64,000 nt of DNA from Physcomitrium patens (lineage: Eukaryota > Streptophyta > Bryopsida > Funariales > Funariaceae): positions 4,692,150 through 4,756,149 of the forward strand of contig NC_037254.1 in the NCBI RefSeq assembly GCF_000002425.4, written 5' to 3'. This document shows positions 12,683-22,646 of the stretch, in pieces (position 1 is the first letter of the stretch; each line of letters begins with the position of its first letter). The notes under the pieces are model-generated. The model searched no databases. It saw only the letters and a program-made list of their open reading frames with translations, and had not been told where the DNA came from. Position numbers and translations under genes: made by a program.

Positions 12683-13168
12683 ATGGAGAACCAACAACCA
12701 GTGGATTCGACTCAAGAGCCTTCATTTGCTGACCTACCGGATGAGACATTACGATTGTCACAACCTTCAAGACAATGCAATCGAGATGAAGATCTTGAAG
12801 AATGACATGTTCTTCCTCGAATAGATGGCAAGATACAACGCGTTTGGTATCACGATTTGAGAAGGGACTCCTGATGTTTGGTGATTTTGCTAGAGGTAGG
12901 AACAACTCTTGATGGTGTTCTAAATATTCTATTCGAAGGAAGTTATGAAGGCCTCAACAATGATCAAATAAGTGGATGGTCTTTCCGCCTTAGTATGGGA
13001 CACTACCGATGGTTGAGAGGCCCTATCAATCATCTTTGAAGAGAACAAAGATTAGAGTATGTAGCAAATACAATTCATCGCATCATAGATTTCTTCAACA
13101 TATGATGACCGCCACTCGTGGAACTCATCTTTAGAAGGGGAGGTAATGTCACGGACATATTCATGTAA
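12683..13168 (+). pseudogene. ORF3 of element A: conserved accessory frame of unknown function
   Basis: It begins at ATG 12683, 95 bp after the pol stop and in a different frame from pol. It runs across the polypurine tract into the first codons of the 3' LTR. The predicted product is about 150 residues, begins MENQQP, has a charged N-terminal third and a more conserved C-terminal half (motifs FEGSYEGLNN, GHYRWLRGPI). In-frame TGAs occur near 12803, 12866, 13037 and 13103-13108; several read as CGA codons mutated to TGA. The same frame is recognisable in B, C, D, H and K. No signal peptide, membrane segment or known domain is recognised. It could instead be a structured non-coding region. Confidence 0.55.
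13133..13146 (+). other. Polypurine tract of element A
   Basis: agaaggggaggtaa directly abuts the TGTCAC start of the 3' LTR. This is where plus-strand DNA synthesis is primed during reverse transcription. Confidence 0.85.
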
Positions 13169-13707
13169 GCTAGTAATTACAAATATAAATAGATGGAAGT
13201 AAGTAAAAGTAAGTAAAAGTAAATTAATTCTATAGTATTTAATATAGAAGCTCTTTAGAAGCTTCATAGATGCTATTTTGACTTCATAAGTGTCTTTAAT
13301 TGATTTTTTGGATTAAAAACGTGGTCAACAAGTTGGCCATGTGCCACACATGTTGTTAGCTTGAAAATCAAGCTAATTATCTGGCCCACACGTAGAAAAA
13401 CTTGCCTTGTAAGTCAAGGCATGTGTCTTACAAAGTCAACACATATTGGAGGTCCTATAGAACATCGCCACGTAGCCCCTAGTTAGATAGTATATATAGA
13501 AACAAGAATGAAGCCTTCTTCACTCTTGTCAACTCCTTTCTTGCTTCTAGTCTAGCTTCAAGGGTCTCTAGTTTTCTTGTCTTTTGTCAATAGCCATTCT
13601 AGTTTCTCTTTCAATATACATACTTATTTATTTATATTTTGTTACCTTTCTTTGAGTGAAGGCTCACTTGTCTGGATTGTTTTTTCATTGAGTTCTTGTC
13701 CTTGACA
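13147..13707 (+). repeat. 3' LTR of element A
   Basis: 561 bp, TGTCA...TGACA, homologous to 7302-7873. In the parts I compared, the differences are almost all transitions apart from the 11-bp duplication. Confidence 0.92.
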
Positions 13708-14484
13708 AAGCCTTAGCTTGTTTTTTAACTAAATTTTTTGTTAAAAGACATAATATATCTTTACTAATGAAAACAAAATTTATTCAAGTAGAAGTCATAG
13801 ATGGTCATTTATTCTTCTCTGAAGATGTCATTCATGAAATATTTCTTTTAAAATTAATAACTAATGATTATAGTAGTTTTTTGGTATTTAATATCATTAA
13901 ATTTCCTTCTAATCTAGTCATTTTAGGTTTATTATGGTTAAAAAAATATAATCTTTGAATAGATTTGATTTTTTGTAGTCTTAATTTTTTTAAAGTATAA
14001 CTAAAAGTATAGTTATTCAAGTAAAAAAGTCTAAGTCTTCTATAATCAAATGTATATTTGTACATATAAGAACTTTTTTCCATGTTGCAAAAAAAAAAGA
14101 TCACCTTGTGTCATTTATGGCACATGTGTTTCTAATGGTGAAAAGACTTCAAATGGCATTCTTAATCAATATCAAGATTTTAAGATATACTTTAAAAAAA
14201 ATAATGAAAAAACTTTTCTAAAGTATTATTTCTATCACTATTCAATTCACCTTCAAGAAAGAGCTCAATTGCTATTTGAACCAATCTATAGTTTATCACA
14301 AAATCAGTTGGTTGAATTCATAGAGTATATTAAAAAAAAATGTGGCTAAGAACTTCATATGCCATTCCAAATTTCTAAGAGGAGCTTCAATTTTATTTAT
14401 AAAGAAAAAAAGATAGATTATTATTGATATATATCAATTATTAAGGATTTAACAAAATCACCATCAAGAACAGGTATTTGCTAT
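13708..14484 (+). pseudogene. Protease to early RT of element B, right of insertion A
   Basis: It starts with the right copy of the duplication (aagcc, 13708-13712) and resumes the protease exactly where 7301 stopped. It continues with the VILGL-like motif near 13920, the protease-RT linker and the start of RT (SLSQNQ-like, near 14290-14310). It stops at 14484 where LTR X1 is inserted. Confidence 0.75.
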
Positions 14485-15840
14485 TGTATTACATGTATTC
14501 TTACTTCAGAATTTACCAAGAACGTAATTATAGAAAATAAGTAAAAATACAATAATAATTCTATTAAGTCTAATATAACCTTAAAAAAAATTTAAATAAT
14601 CTCGAATAAATTCACTAATATTTTAACCTATTGAAATAAATTTTTAAAAAATTACAAAAAAAAATACAAAGAATCCTAAAGAAATATTAAAAATAAAAAT
14701 TTTAATATAATTCTAATTAAAATCTTAATTAAATCTTAATAAAATCTCAAGTCAAATTCTAATAAAATCCAAATTAAATCCTAAATTCTAAACAAATCAT
14801 AAAAAAGTTTTAAATCAAATTTGACACAAATCCTAATCCTAAGTAAATCCTAAATCAAATCCTAATGAAATCTTAGATCTTAAATAAACTTATAATAAAT
14901 CCTATAGAAAAATAGAACCTCAATAATTAATTATTAAATTTTTAATATCAACTCAAAATTTATATACTTTTTAATGTCTTAGTTAAAAATAAGCTTAAAA
15001 AAGATGAAATTGATTGCACCTATCAATTAAGAGAAATGAAAGATAACCCAATTGGATGTTGGATGGCCTCCTATTCCAACTTATATATTGAACTTCTAGT
15101 ACCAATATTTTCTTTTTGAATTATTGAATGACTTTCAAATTTTATTAAAATATTAGAAATTGAGTCTAGTATCTATATAAAAAAATTTATTTTAATCCAA
15201 TTGATAAATTATTGAAGATCTTAGAAATATTCATTGTACCTATAGTGATCTCAAAAGTTATGATATTATAATCAAAATATCTGTATTTGGTTCAAAATGT
15301 AATCTTTCATTCATCTTTTTCTTGGATACATACCACATTGTATACCATTTGTAGTTCTATTTTTGAAAGATTTCAAAATCTTAATATTGATTCAAACAAC
15401 ATAAAATTAATGCCTAAAAACCTTTTTTCAAAATTACTCTCAAATTCTACTCTTTAATCTACCAAAAAACCTTGAAGTCACCATAGGTATACAGTTTTGT
15501 GCCTTGGAATTTGATTTCAATTCAAGTTGACAACCGATCATCTCCAGATATCAATTCTTAGTTTTTTGAGGTAAATTTTTCTAAAATCTATTTTTAATTC
15601 TTTTTTATACATGTCCATATCATTTAAATTTCTAGTCTAATTTGTTTTATCTTATTTATGGTCTTACAAAGTAAATAGAAGCCTATTTCATAAAAAGGAA
15701 ATATTGATATTTTTATTTTATAATCTTTTTGACTATTATTTTATTTTTAAGATAATTTTCTATTATATTTTAAAATAAGATCTATTTTATTATAATATTT
15801 ATTGCTTTCTTTCATTCATTAGTTGTACTAGATCACAACA
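14485..15840 (-). mobile_element. X1: solo LTR-type insert of family X, minus orientation, in B's RT
   Basis: It interrupts B between 14484 and 15841; RT homology to A resumes on both sides. In reverse it matches X3 (31463-32854): the region of repeated 'aatcctaa' blocks (14700-14900), the shared block near 15050-15090 and the block near 15480-15560. It begins TGTATTACATG and ends near acaaca, matching the terminal motifs of families X and Y. About 350 bp of its middle is replaced by an RT fragment. Confidence 0.7.
15243..15395 (-). pseudogene. Stray RT fragment inside X1
   Basis: About 150 bp matches, on the minus strand, the RT segment also seen in C at 3598-3740 (upstream of the conserved YLDD). 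It replaces about 350 bp of LTR X1, has no LTRs of its own and contains stops. It may have arrived by template switching, gene conversion or repair filling. Confidence 0.65.
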
Positions 15841-17240
15841 CCACTATCTTTAATTTTTGGACTTCTTGATTAGTTGAATCAAGCTAAGATCTATACAAAA
15901 ATAGATCTATAAATATTATGCCTTTTAGACTTATAAATTTACCAATAGCTTTTTAACATCTAATGAATGACGTCTTTTAAGAGTTTTTAGATAGTTTTGT
16001 TATATGTTATTTAAAAAATATCTTTAATAATTTTAAGAATATAGAAGAATATAAACTTCATATTTGTTATATACTATAAAAATTAAGAGATATAAGAATC
16101 TATGTCAAGATAGAAAAGTATATATTTTATACTATTTGAAATGACTTCTTAGGATACATTATTTTAAATGATGGACTTATGATGGATCTTAAGAAAGTTC
16201 AAATTATTATAGATTGAAAGATTTCAAAAACAGTAAAAGATGTTCAATGTTTTTTGAAATTTGTCAACTACTATTGGATATTCATCAAAGACTTCTTTCA
16301 AGTTGTAGCTTCACTTACATGTTTAGCTTGTAAAGACAAACTTCAATAGAATTAAGAAGCAGAAGCAACATTTGAAGCTTTAAAAATAACATTTGTTTTT
16401 GTACCAATTTTGAATTGCATCAATTTTTTTAAGCTATTTTTTATAAAAATATAAAAATCAAATTTTTCTTTGAGTATTATATTATTAAAAATAGAAATAA
16501 ATGATAAACTTTATCTAGTAGCTTTTTATTCCAAAAAATTTTTAGCAGCTAAGATCAACTATGAGATCCATAATAAAGAACTTCTTGCAATTGTAGATTT
16601 GTTTCAAGAATAGCACCATTATTTAGAAGATACTCTCAATCTAATTATTGTATATACAGATCATAAGAACCTTGAATATTTCATGTTAGTACATATTTTG
16701 AATCTTTGTTAAGTCTTTTGAAATATTTCTTTTTCAAAATATAATTTCAAGATTATTTATTGATCAAAAGAACAAGGTTTATCAAATTCTTTCTTTAGAT
16801 GATTTTATCTTACAAACATAAGCCTATAAGATAATTTGAAGAGAGAATTTAATAAATATTATTAAGATTTATTAAAGTTTGTTTATAATAACATAATACA
16901 TAATAAATATCTTTCTTTGCTAATTATGATTTTCATCTATAACTTGATGCTTTTGATTTTTTAAAAGTTAATAAACTTGTAGCAAAAGATTTGATAAATC
17001 ATTTATTTGAGCTATATACAATAATAGAGGTACAACTAAAAAAGGCTCAAGAACAACAAAAGAACAATATAGATGCCTATTGCAAGGAAAAACCTCATTT
17101 CTATATTAATTATAAGATATAGTTACTTTATCATAATATTAAAATTATTTGTCGTATTAACAAAGTTGTTTATCATAAACTTAGACCATTTTTTATTTTT
17201 GAATAAATCAATCTAATTGCTTATCGATTATATCTATTAG
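15841..17240 (+). pseudogene. RT, RNase H and truncated integrase of element B
   Basis: It resumes RT after X1. RT motifs are decayed; the equivalent of YLDD near 16000-16020 is degraded. RNase H lies around 16380-16780. Near 16800-16860 the sequence jumps from the RNase H end to the integrase C-terminal part, so about 870 bp including the zinc finger and catalytic core is missing relative to A. It ends at 17240 where Y1 is inserted. Confidence 0.7.
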
Positions 17241-17909
17241 TGTCATATTATAACACGACTATATGGTAAAAATATAATCAAAAATGAATTTCTAATTAAT
17301 ATCTAATCATCTTAGTTCAATAATAATTCAAGATATTTAAACATGGCTTTTATAAAAACTGCTTAGTTTATTTTTTTTTCTTAATAGCTAGTAGATCAAA
17401 GGTTGGTTAATAATTTTACCTTCTAAGATATAAAAATTGCTATTGGAACATCTACATCAACTTTCAAGTTGGCAGCTAAGTAACATTAGTCTAATTTTTA
17501 GGCTTTTTCTCACAATCTATAAGTTGGATTGAATTAAATTATTTTTGAGTATATAAAAGGCTTAAATTGGCATTTATATGCAAAACTTTGAACCAAGTGG
17601 ATAGTCAAATTAGGAGTTATAACTTGCCAAAGCTCACTAATTAGGATTAGGGCTTATAAGAAAAAATCAAAATTATCTAATTATGAAAGTAATAAGGCAA
17701 TTGGAATTCATATATGGTTGAAGTTACTAAGAAGAATATTTATGAGCACTTTATACTGATTTTAAGCACTTTTAAATTAAAATTCAAATTGCATTCTTCT
17801 TATATAGGTGGAATTTATTAGGATTTCTTGAATATTTGTAAAATGCAACTTTACCTTCTACAATCAAGTGTCTGGTATATTTTCAAACAAGACAACACGT
17901 AATATAACA
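17241..17909 (+). mobile_element. Y1: internally deleted solo LTR of family Y
   Basis: It starts TGTCATATTA and ends TAATATAACA, inverted terminal motifs of about 9 bp. It is homologous to the LTRs of G (18536-19665 and 30132-31373) but lacks about 450 bp of their middle. A TATA-like gagtatataaaaggc near 17550 supports an LTR promoter in plus orientation. It is inserted in the integrase C-terminal region of B; the target duplication is not clean. Confidence 0.7.
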
Positions 17910-18190
17910 CCAAAATCTATAAAAATCTATCTCATAATTCACTTGATTATTTTAAAACCATATAAGACAATGAATATTTTAAGAAGAAGACAGATACCAC
18001 CGCCTCTTATAGAAGTGGATAATAATGAAGAATTTGAAGTAGAAGAAGTCTTAGACTCAAGAGGGTATCAACTTAGATTGGAATATCTTATTCATTGATA
18101 CAAATATGATATTAGGAAATGTATATGAGAGCCAGCAAAAAAACTTACAAATATAATAAAAAAAGATCAAATCTTTTCATCAACAATGTC
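17910..18190 (+). pseudogene. Integrase tail and chromodomain of element B
   Basis: Homologous to 12300-12588 in A. An open stretch 17868-18098 keeps the FEVEEVLDSR motif at the chromodomain start. A stop follows (TGA where the family has TGG), as in A. Further stops occur before the end near 18190. Confidence 0.7.
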
Positions 18191-18309
18191 CATCAAAATT
18201 AAGATAAAGAATAACAAACCTTTATTATAAAAGAAATGCAATTTAAAAAAGATTACATTCTATATTTTATCCTTGTTTGTAGTTTTTTTGTAGTTGTGGT
18301 GTTAAAGAG

Positions 18310-18535
18310 ATGGAGAATTAATAGCCATCAAATTCAACTTAAAAACCATCATTTGTTGACTTATCAAATAAAATATTGTAATTATCACAACCTCTAAGAC
18401 AAAATAATAGAATGAAGACCTTCAAGAACAACATGTTTTTTTGGAAATAGATGGTGAAATATAATATATTTGCTATCACAACTTACAAAAGGAGTCTTGA
18501 TGTTTGGTGATTTTATTAAAAGGTAGTCTTTTTGC
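18310..18535 (+). pseudogene. ORF3 of element B, first part
   Basis: ATG at 18310 in the same context as 12683 in A (atggagaa). Relative to the other copies about 100 bp is missing near 18518, apparently by deletion between two 'aggtag' repeats. It is cut at 18535 by element G and continues at 31379 and 32855. Confidence 0.5.
18531..18535 (+). repeat. Target-site duplication of element G (left copy)
   Basis: tttgc at 18531-18535; the right copy is attgc at 31374-31378. The intact family sequence at this site is cttgc, so each copy differs by one base. Confidence 0.6.
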
Positions 18536-19665
18536 TATCATATTATAAAATAATTATATGATAAAAGTATAATCAAAAATAAAATTTTAATTAATATTTA
18601 ATCATCTTGATTCAATAATAATTCAAGACATTTAAATATAGCTTTTATAAAAGTCTTTTAGTTTATTTTCTTATATTAATAGCTAATAGATTAAAGGTTG
18701 GTGAGTAATTTTATCTTTTAGATAATAGAATTTTTTTATTACCTTAAAAAGGCCATAAATTGATAAAAATATGATAGAAAAAATAAATAATTAATATGGT
18801 TGATACTAGGATTATTTTGACAATAAGAACAAGCTAAAAAAAATCCTTAGATAGGTTGGATTGATATCCAAGGATCAACTATTTATGGGACAGAGTTGAA
18901 AATAGATCTCTAGCCACTAAAGTGGCCACCTAAGATAAAGTAAAGAGGCATTTGAAGATTGAAAATTGACATTTATGGACTAGCTTCAAGATTATTCCAA
19001 AGTTGGAGGATATCTAGGTTTTAGTATAAAAAGATATGAAAAATTGGCAGTTTGGAATTGGATAGGATATCTATGATATCTGAAGATTTATTAGTCAAAT
19101 CATGGTAAAATTTGGCATAATATTAAAGGACTTTAAGATCAAGCTATACATCAATTTTGAATTAAAGTTAATAGTTGAAAAGAGAGAAATTGCTATTGGA
19201 ATATTTACATCAACTTTCAAGTTGGTGGCTAAGTAATATTAGTGAGATTTTTGGACTTTTTCTTATAATTTGTAAGTTAGATTGAGTTGAATTTTTCTAA
19301 GCATATAAAAGATTTATAGTGGCATTTATATGCAAAAAATTTTACTAAGTAGATGATTGAATTAAAAATTATACCTTGCCAAAACTCATTGACTAGGATT
19401 AGAGCTTACAAAAAGAAATCAAAATTATCTAATTATGAAAGTAAAAAGAAAATTGGAGTTTATGCATAATTGAGGTTACTAAAAAAATGTATTTTTTAGC
19501 ACTTTATATAAGCTTTAAGTACTTTTGGATTAAAATTCGAATTACACTCTTCTTATATAAGTAAAACCTATTATAATTTTTTGAATATTTATAAATCATA
19601 ACTTTAATTTTCATAGCCAAGTATGCAATGCATTTTCAAACAATATAATATGTTGTCATATAGCA
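18536..19665 (+). repeat. 5' LTR of element G (family Y)
   Basis: 1130 bp, beginning TATCATATTA (decayed TGT) and ending near tatagca. It aligns over its length with 30132-31240, including the blocks near 18840-18860 and 19190-19220. A TATA-like gcatataaaagatt lies near 19300. Confidence 0.8.
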
Positions 19666-19675
19666 TGATTTGCTA

Positions 19676-20980
19676 TGTGGGAATAAATTGGATATCTAGT
19701 TGTAGAGAGTTTAGCTTAAACCTTTATATAAATCTTGTCTTAGCTTCCAAAACTCCTTTGATTTGCAAAAAACTCAAAATATAACAAAATCCCTTCAAAA
19801 CATATTTTTCCTTTGAAGGGTTTTCTTGTCCCAAAATTTTAGAAATTTATAACTCTTAATCTAACCGTTCAATTTTTTTCAAATTTATAGAATAGGTAGA
19901 AATCACCCTTAAGTTCTACCACAAAAAAAACCAACTACAAATTCACTTTCGATCTTTTGGCATCTAAGAAATCCTAGCAGATGCTCTAAACCCTAATTTA
20001 CAAGTATCCGAGCACTATTTTCTTAATATCTCAAGAATCCAGTACTAAAAAGTCATCAAACTTATGTACAAAGTTTACTAACATGAATTTGTACATTACC
20101 TGAAATTTTGAGCCAAAATCTTATCAAATTGCTTAAGATGTAGTTCAAGTCACAACCACTAGTAAATCCGATCACTTACTACCCTTAGATTGCATGTGCT
20201 AATTTCAAAATCCAATAACTCCTTAAATCCAACTTGAAATCCAGTAAGCACTTTACAAAAAGTGTAGCCGCAAAAGTGCTATCTCCAATCACGGTCGTCG
20301 ATTCTCAAATGCCATCCGTACGCGTGTGTTACGTCAAAAAGAGTGAAAATAGCTCACAAATCAATACCTTAACTTTGAGCGCCTACATCTCCTTCATATA
20401 AACTCCAAACCATACAAAACTTGCACCAAAACCATAGCCAAAAAGCTAAACTTGCTGACCCTAGCCTTCAAAGCTCGAATGGCCCCGAGAAACTAACCCT
20501 AATCCCTAATATGGCCTCGGGCAGCCTCCTCAAAGCCCATTGGTCATGATTTTTGACCAATAGGAATGGAGATTTTCATCATTCATCTCCATTCATCTCT
20601 ATTGGTGCCCTAATTATTCCTTTTGCTACCAAAACCCTTCTTCAATCCTTTTTTTCATAAGATTTATATAATTTATGCTCTAAATATCAAATAAAAGAAC
20701 CAAAATAAGTTTTCAAAGGTCACCAATGTCTAACAAAGGTGACTCTAAATATTTAGAAGTTACTATCAACTAAAAACAATCTTAAAAGCCACTATCAAAA
20801 GAAATTAAAGTTATACAAATTCTATAGTAATCTTTTTAAACAACCTCTTCTCAAGATAATAATCAAATTATATTCTACAACCAATTAAAATCTACTAACA
20901 TGGCTTTCACCATGTTATTTAATAAATTATATATTAAGTACATAATTACATTATTTTCATGTAGTAGCCAAATTACAACA
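19676..20980 (-). mobile_element. W: solo LTR of the Z type, minus orientation
   Basis: About 1.3 kb between G's 5' LTR and gag. In reverse it matches Z1 and Z2: the block near 20510-20600 (tggcctcgggcagcc, attggtcatgatttttg) is the counterpart of 47960-48010 and 55990-56060. It begins TGTGGG and ends ttacaaca. It is less AT-rich than its surroundings, so it is probably a younger arrival. No ORF; no clean target duplication seen. Confidence 0.6.
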
Positions 20981-21350
20981 CTACAACGTATTTGATATAA
21001 GTGTTGAACTCAATATAAAAGTTTGAAATAAAAAGTGTTGGATTGTATTTGTGGTTATTTAAAATTGATGGCTCAAAAAGATAAGATGATTGAATTTGGA
21101 GTTTTGATAGAGCTTTGGATGGAGCTTCAAGTAGATCTTTAAGTGGAGCTTTTAATGAATTTTGTATTTATGGATAAAGCATGTACTTTGATCCAAACAC
21201 TACAAATATGTTTCAACCATTTACATTATTTATGCAATAGCAATATAACAATGATTTTAAAGAAGCTTTGGCAACCAAAGTATTGCAAGGAATAATTAAT
21301 AAAATTTATTAATTTCATAGAAGGGATATTTCAAAGTACTTGAGATGTTA
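20981..21350 (+). pseudogene. Gag of element G, first part
   Basis: The plus-strand translation around 21180-21350 shows a gag-like N-terminal stretch (FDPNT...KEALATKVLQ...ISKYL). It is interrupted by T1 at 21351 and continues after 22646. Assignment rests on collinearity with the protease and RT downstream. Confidence 0.5.
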
Positions 21351-21558
21351 CAGTGACTCAAAAAACTATTTCAATCTTGACATATTTTAGAAAAAATGGT
21401 ATATTACAGATGAATTATAATAAATAATGACACATGGTTTATAAAACAAATAAAGTTTTTTTTTACACCTACCAAATAAGCCCAATTTGAAAAGAATCTA
21501 TCAAGTAATTGCAAAGCTATGACCAATCTAATTTGGAGTACTATTGAAACAATTTTTT
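21351..21558 (+). repeat. Left terminal inverted repeat of T1
   Basis: Shares tattttagaaaaaatg and atctatcaagtaattg, in order and spacing, with the reverse complement of 22438-22646. Confidence 0.8.
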
Positions 21559-22437
21559 GAGTATAGTGTCTAATTTTTGGATTCTATCAATTATTCAATA
21601 TTACAGCATTCTATCATCATTACATTTACTATGATAATATTATTACTAATCTAATAATATTAATGCTTATTAGCAGTTATAAAAGCACTATTCTTAATTA
21701 TAATTCCTAGCATGGACATATTTCAAATTATTTTATTCTAGGACCTTCTAAAAATCTTTTGTAAATTTCTATAATCTTTTAGATTCTTTGTAGAATTTTC
21801 CACAATCTTTTAGAAAGTTCCATAAGCTTTTCAAAGCCTCTTTAGACTTTTAAAAGCTTCTATAGACTTTTAAAAACTGCCATAGAAAATACCATAGATT
21901 TTTATAACCTTCATTATAGTATAAATAAGAATCTTTGGAACCACTTTTACTATCAATTTTATTCTTTGTCAAATTCTTGTATCCTTCATAAGTCCTTGAA
22001 AAAATATGAGACCCATTCTCCATTCTTTTCAAGACAACATCACCTCTTCTCTTCTTTATTCTTAAAAACCTTATAGCCAAATTGTGGCATTTTTAAAGAA
22101 CAGGTGATTTTTTAGTAAAATAACGATCCTAAGCATAATTCAAAACTAGTATAGAAGTAATTTGATCATCATGGGATTAAAGTAATGGATTAGCCTATTG
22201 AGTTTCTTGATCTTAATTACATTGAACATCTTTAAGAGCACCTCAAATACCAGCTTAATACTTAGAAGATACAACCAAAGAGAATTTAGAAATTATGAAA
22301 AATAATAGTTGTAAAATGAAATAATATTAAAATAGTTTTATGCCAAAAGTTAATAGAAAGTATACCTACAAGGTTGGGAGTAGTTATCAAGGCCAAAGGA
22401 GGTTCTACAAAGTACTGATATATAATTGAATACTACA

Positions 22438-22646
22438 CTTAAAAAATAATTCAATAATGTTCCAAATTGGAATGATCATAGCTTCACAATTACTTGATAG
22501 ATTTTTTTTAACTTGGGCTCATTTGATAGCTATAAAAGAGTAATTTATTTTTTATATAAATTACATATCATTATTCTCTATAATAAATTTGTAATATATC
22601 ATTTTTTCTAAAATATATCAATATTAAAATAATTTTGGAGTCACTA
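22438..22646 (-). repeat. Right terminal inverted repeat of T1
   Basis: Reverse-complement partner of 21351-21558, ending gagtcacta. Differences from the left arm are spread along its length, indicating an old insertion. Confidence 0.8.

Larger units (their letters stand above)
7302..13707 (+). mobile_element. Element A: best-preserved full-length chromovirus, 6406 bp
   Basis: It has paired LTRs (572 and 561 bp) beginning TGTCA and ending TGACA, a perfect 5-bp target duplication aagcc, a polypurine tract next to the 3' LTR, and the order gag, pol (protease, RT, RNase H, integrase, chromodomain), ORF3. The C-terminal chromodomain makes it a chromovirus of the Ty3/gypsy group. It is inserted in the protease region of B, an older copy of its own family. 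It carries one gag frameshift and about ten in-frame stops, so it cannot move on its own. The two LTRs differ almost only by transitions plus one 11-bp duplication, and this matches the pattern of the stops. Confidence 0.93.
21351..22646. mobile_element. T1: non-autonomous element with about 205-bp terminal inverted repeats
   Basis: The left arm 21351-21558 and the right arm 22438-22646 are reverse complements at roughly 75-80% identity. They start cagtgactc and end gagtcacta. The 880 bp between them has no credible gene; a 76-codon minus frame at 21850-22080 has no recognisable motif. Long inverted arms suggest a MULE-type or foldback DNA transposon carried by an enzyme encoded elsewhere. 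It splits gag of element G. The expected 9-bp or 8-bp target duplication is not visible. Confidence 0.75.

Noticed and set aside
12639-12905. 88-codon minus-strand ORF in element A
   Set aside because: Antisense shadow of ORF3; the plus-strand frame, not this one, is the one shared by copies.
18536-20980. Treating the Y LTR and W as one 2.4-kb 5' LTR of G
   Set aside because: The 3' LTR matches only 18536-19665, while 19676-20980 matches Z1/Z2 in reverse, so W is a separate insertion.
21850-22080. Possible transposase-like ORF in T1
   Set aside because: Only 76 codons, basic and low complexity; no catalytic motif.
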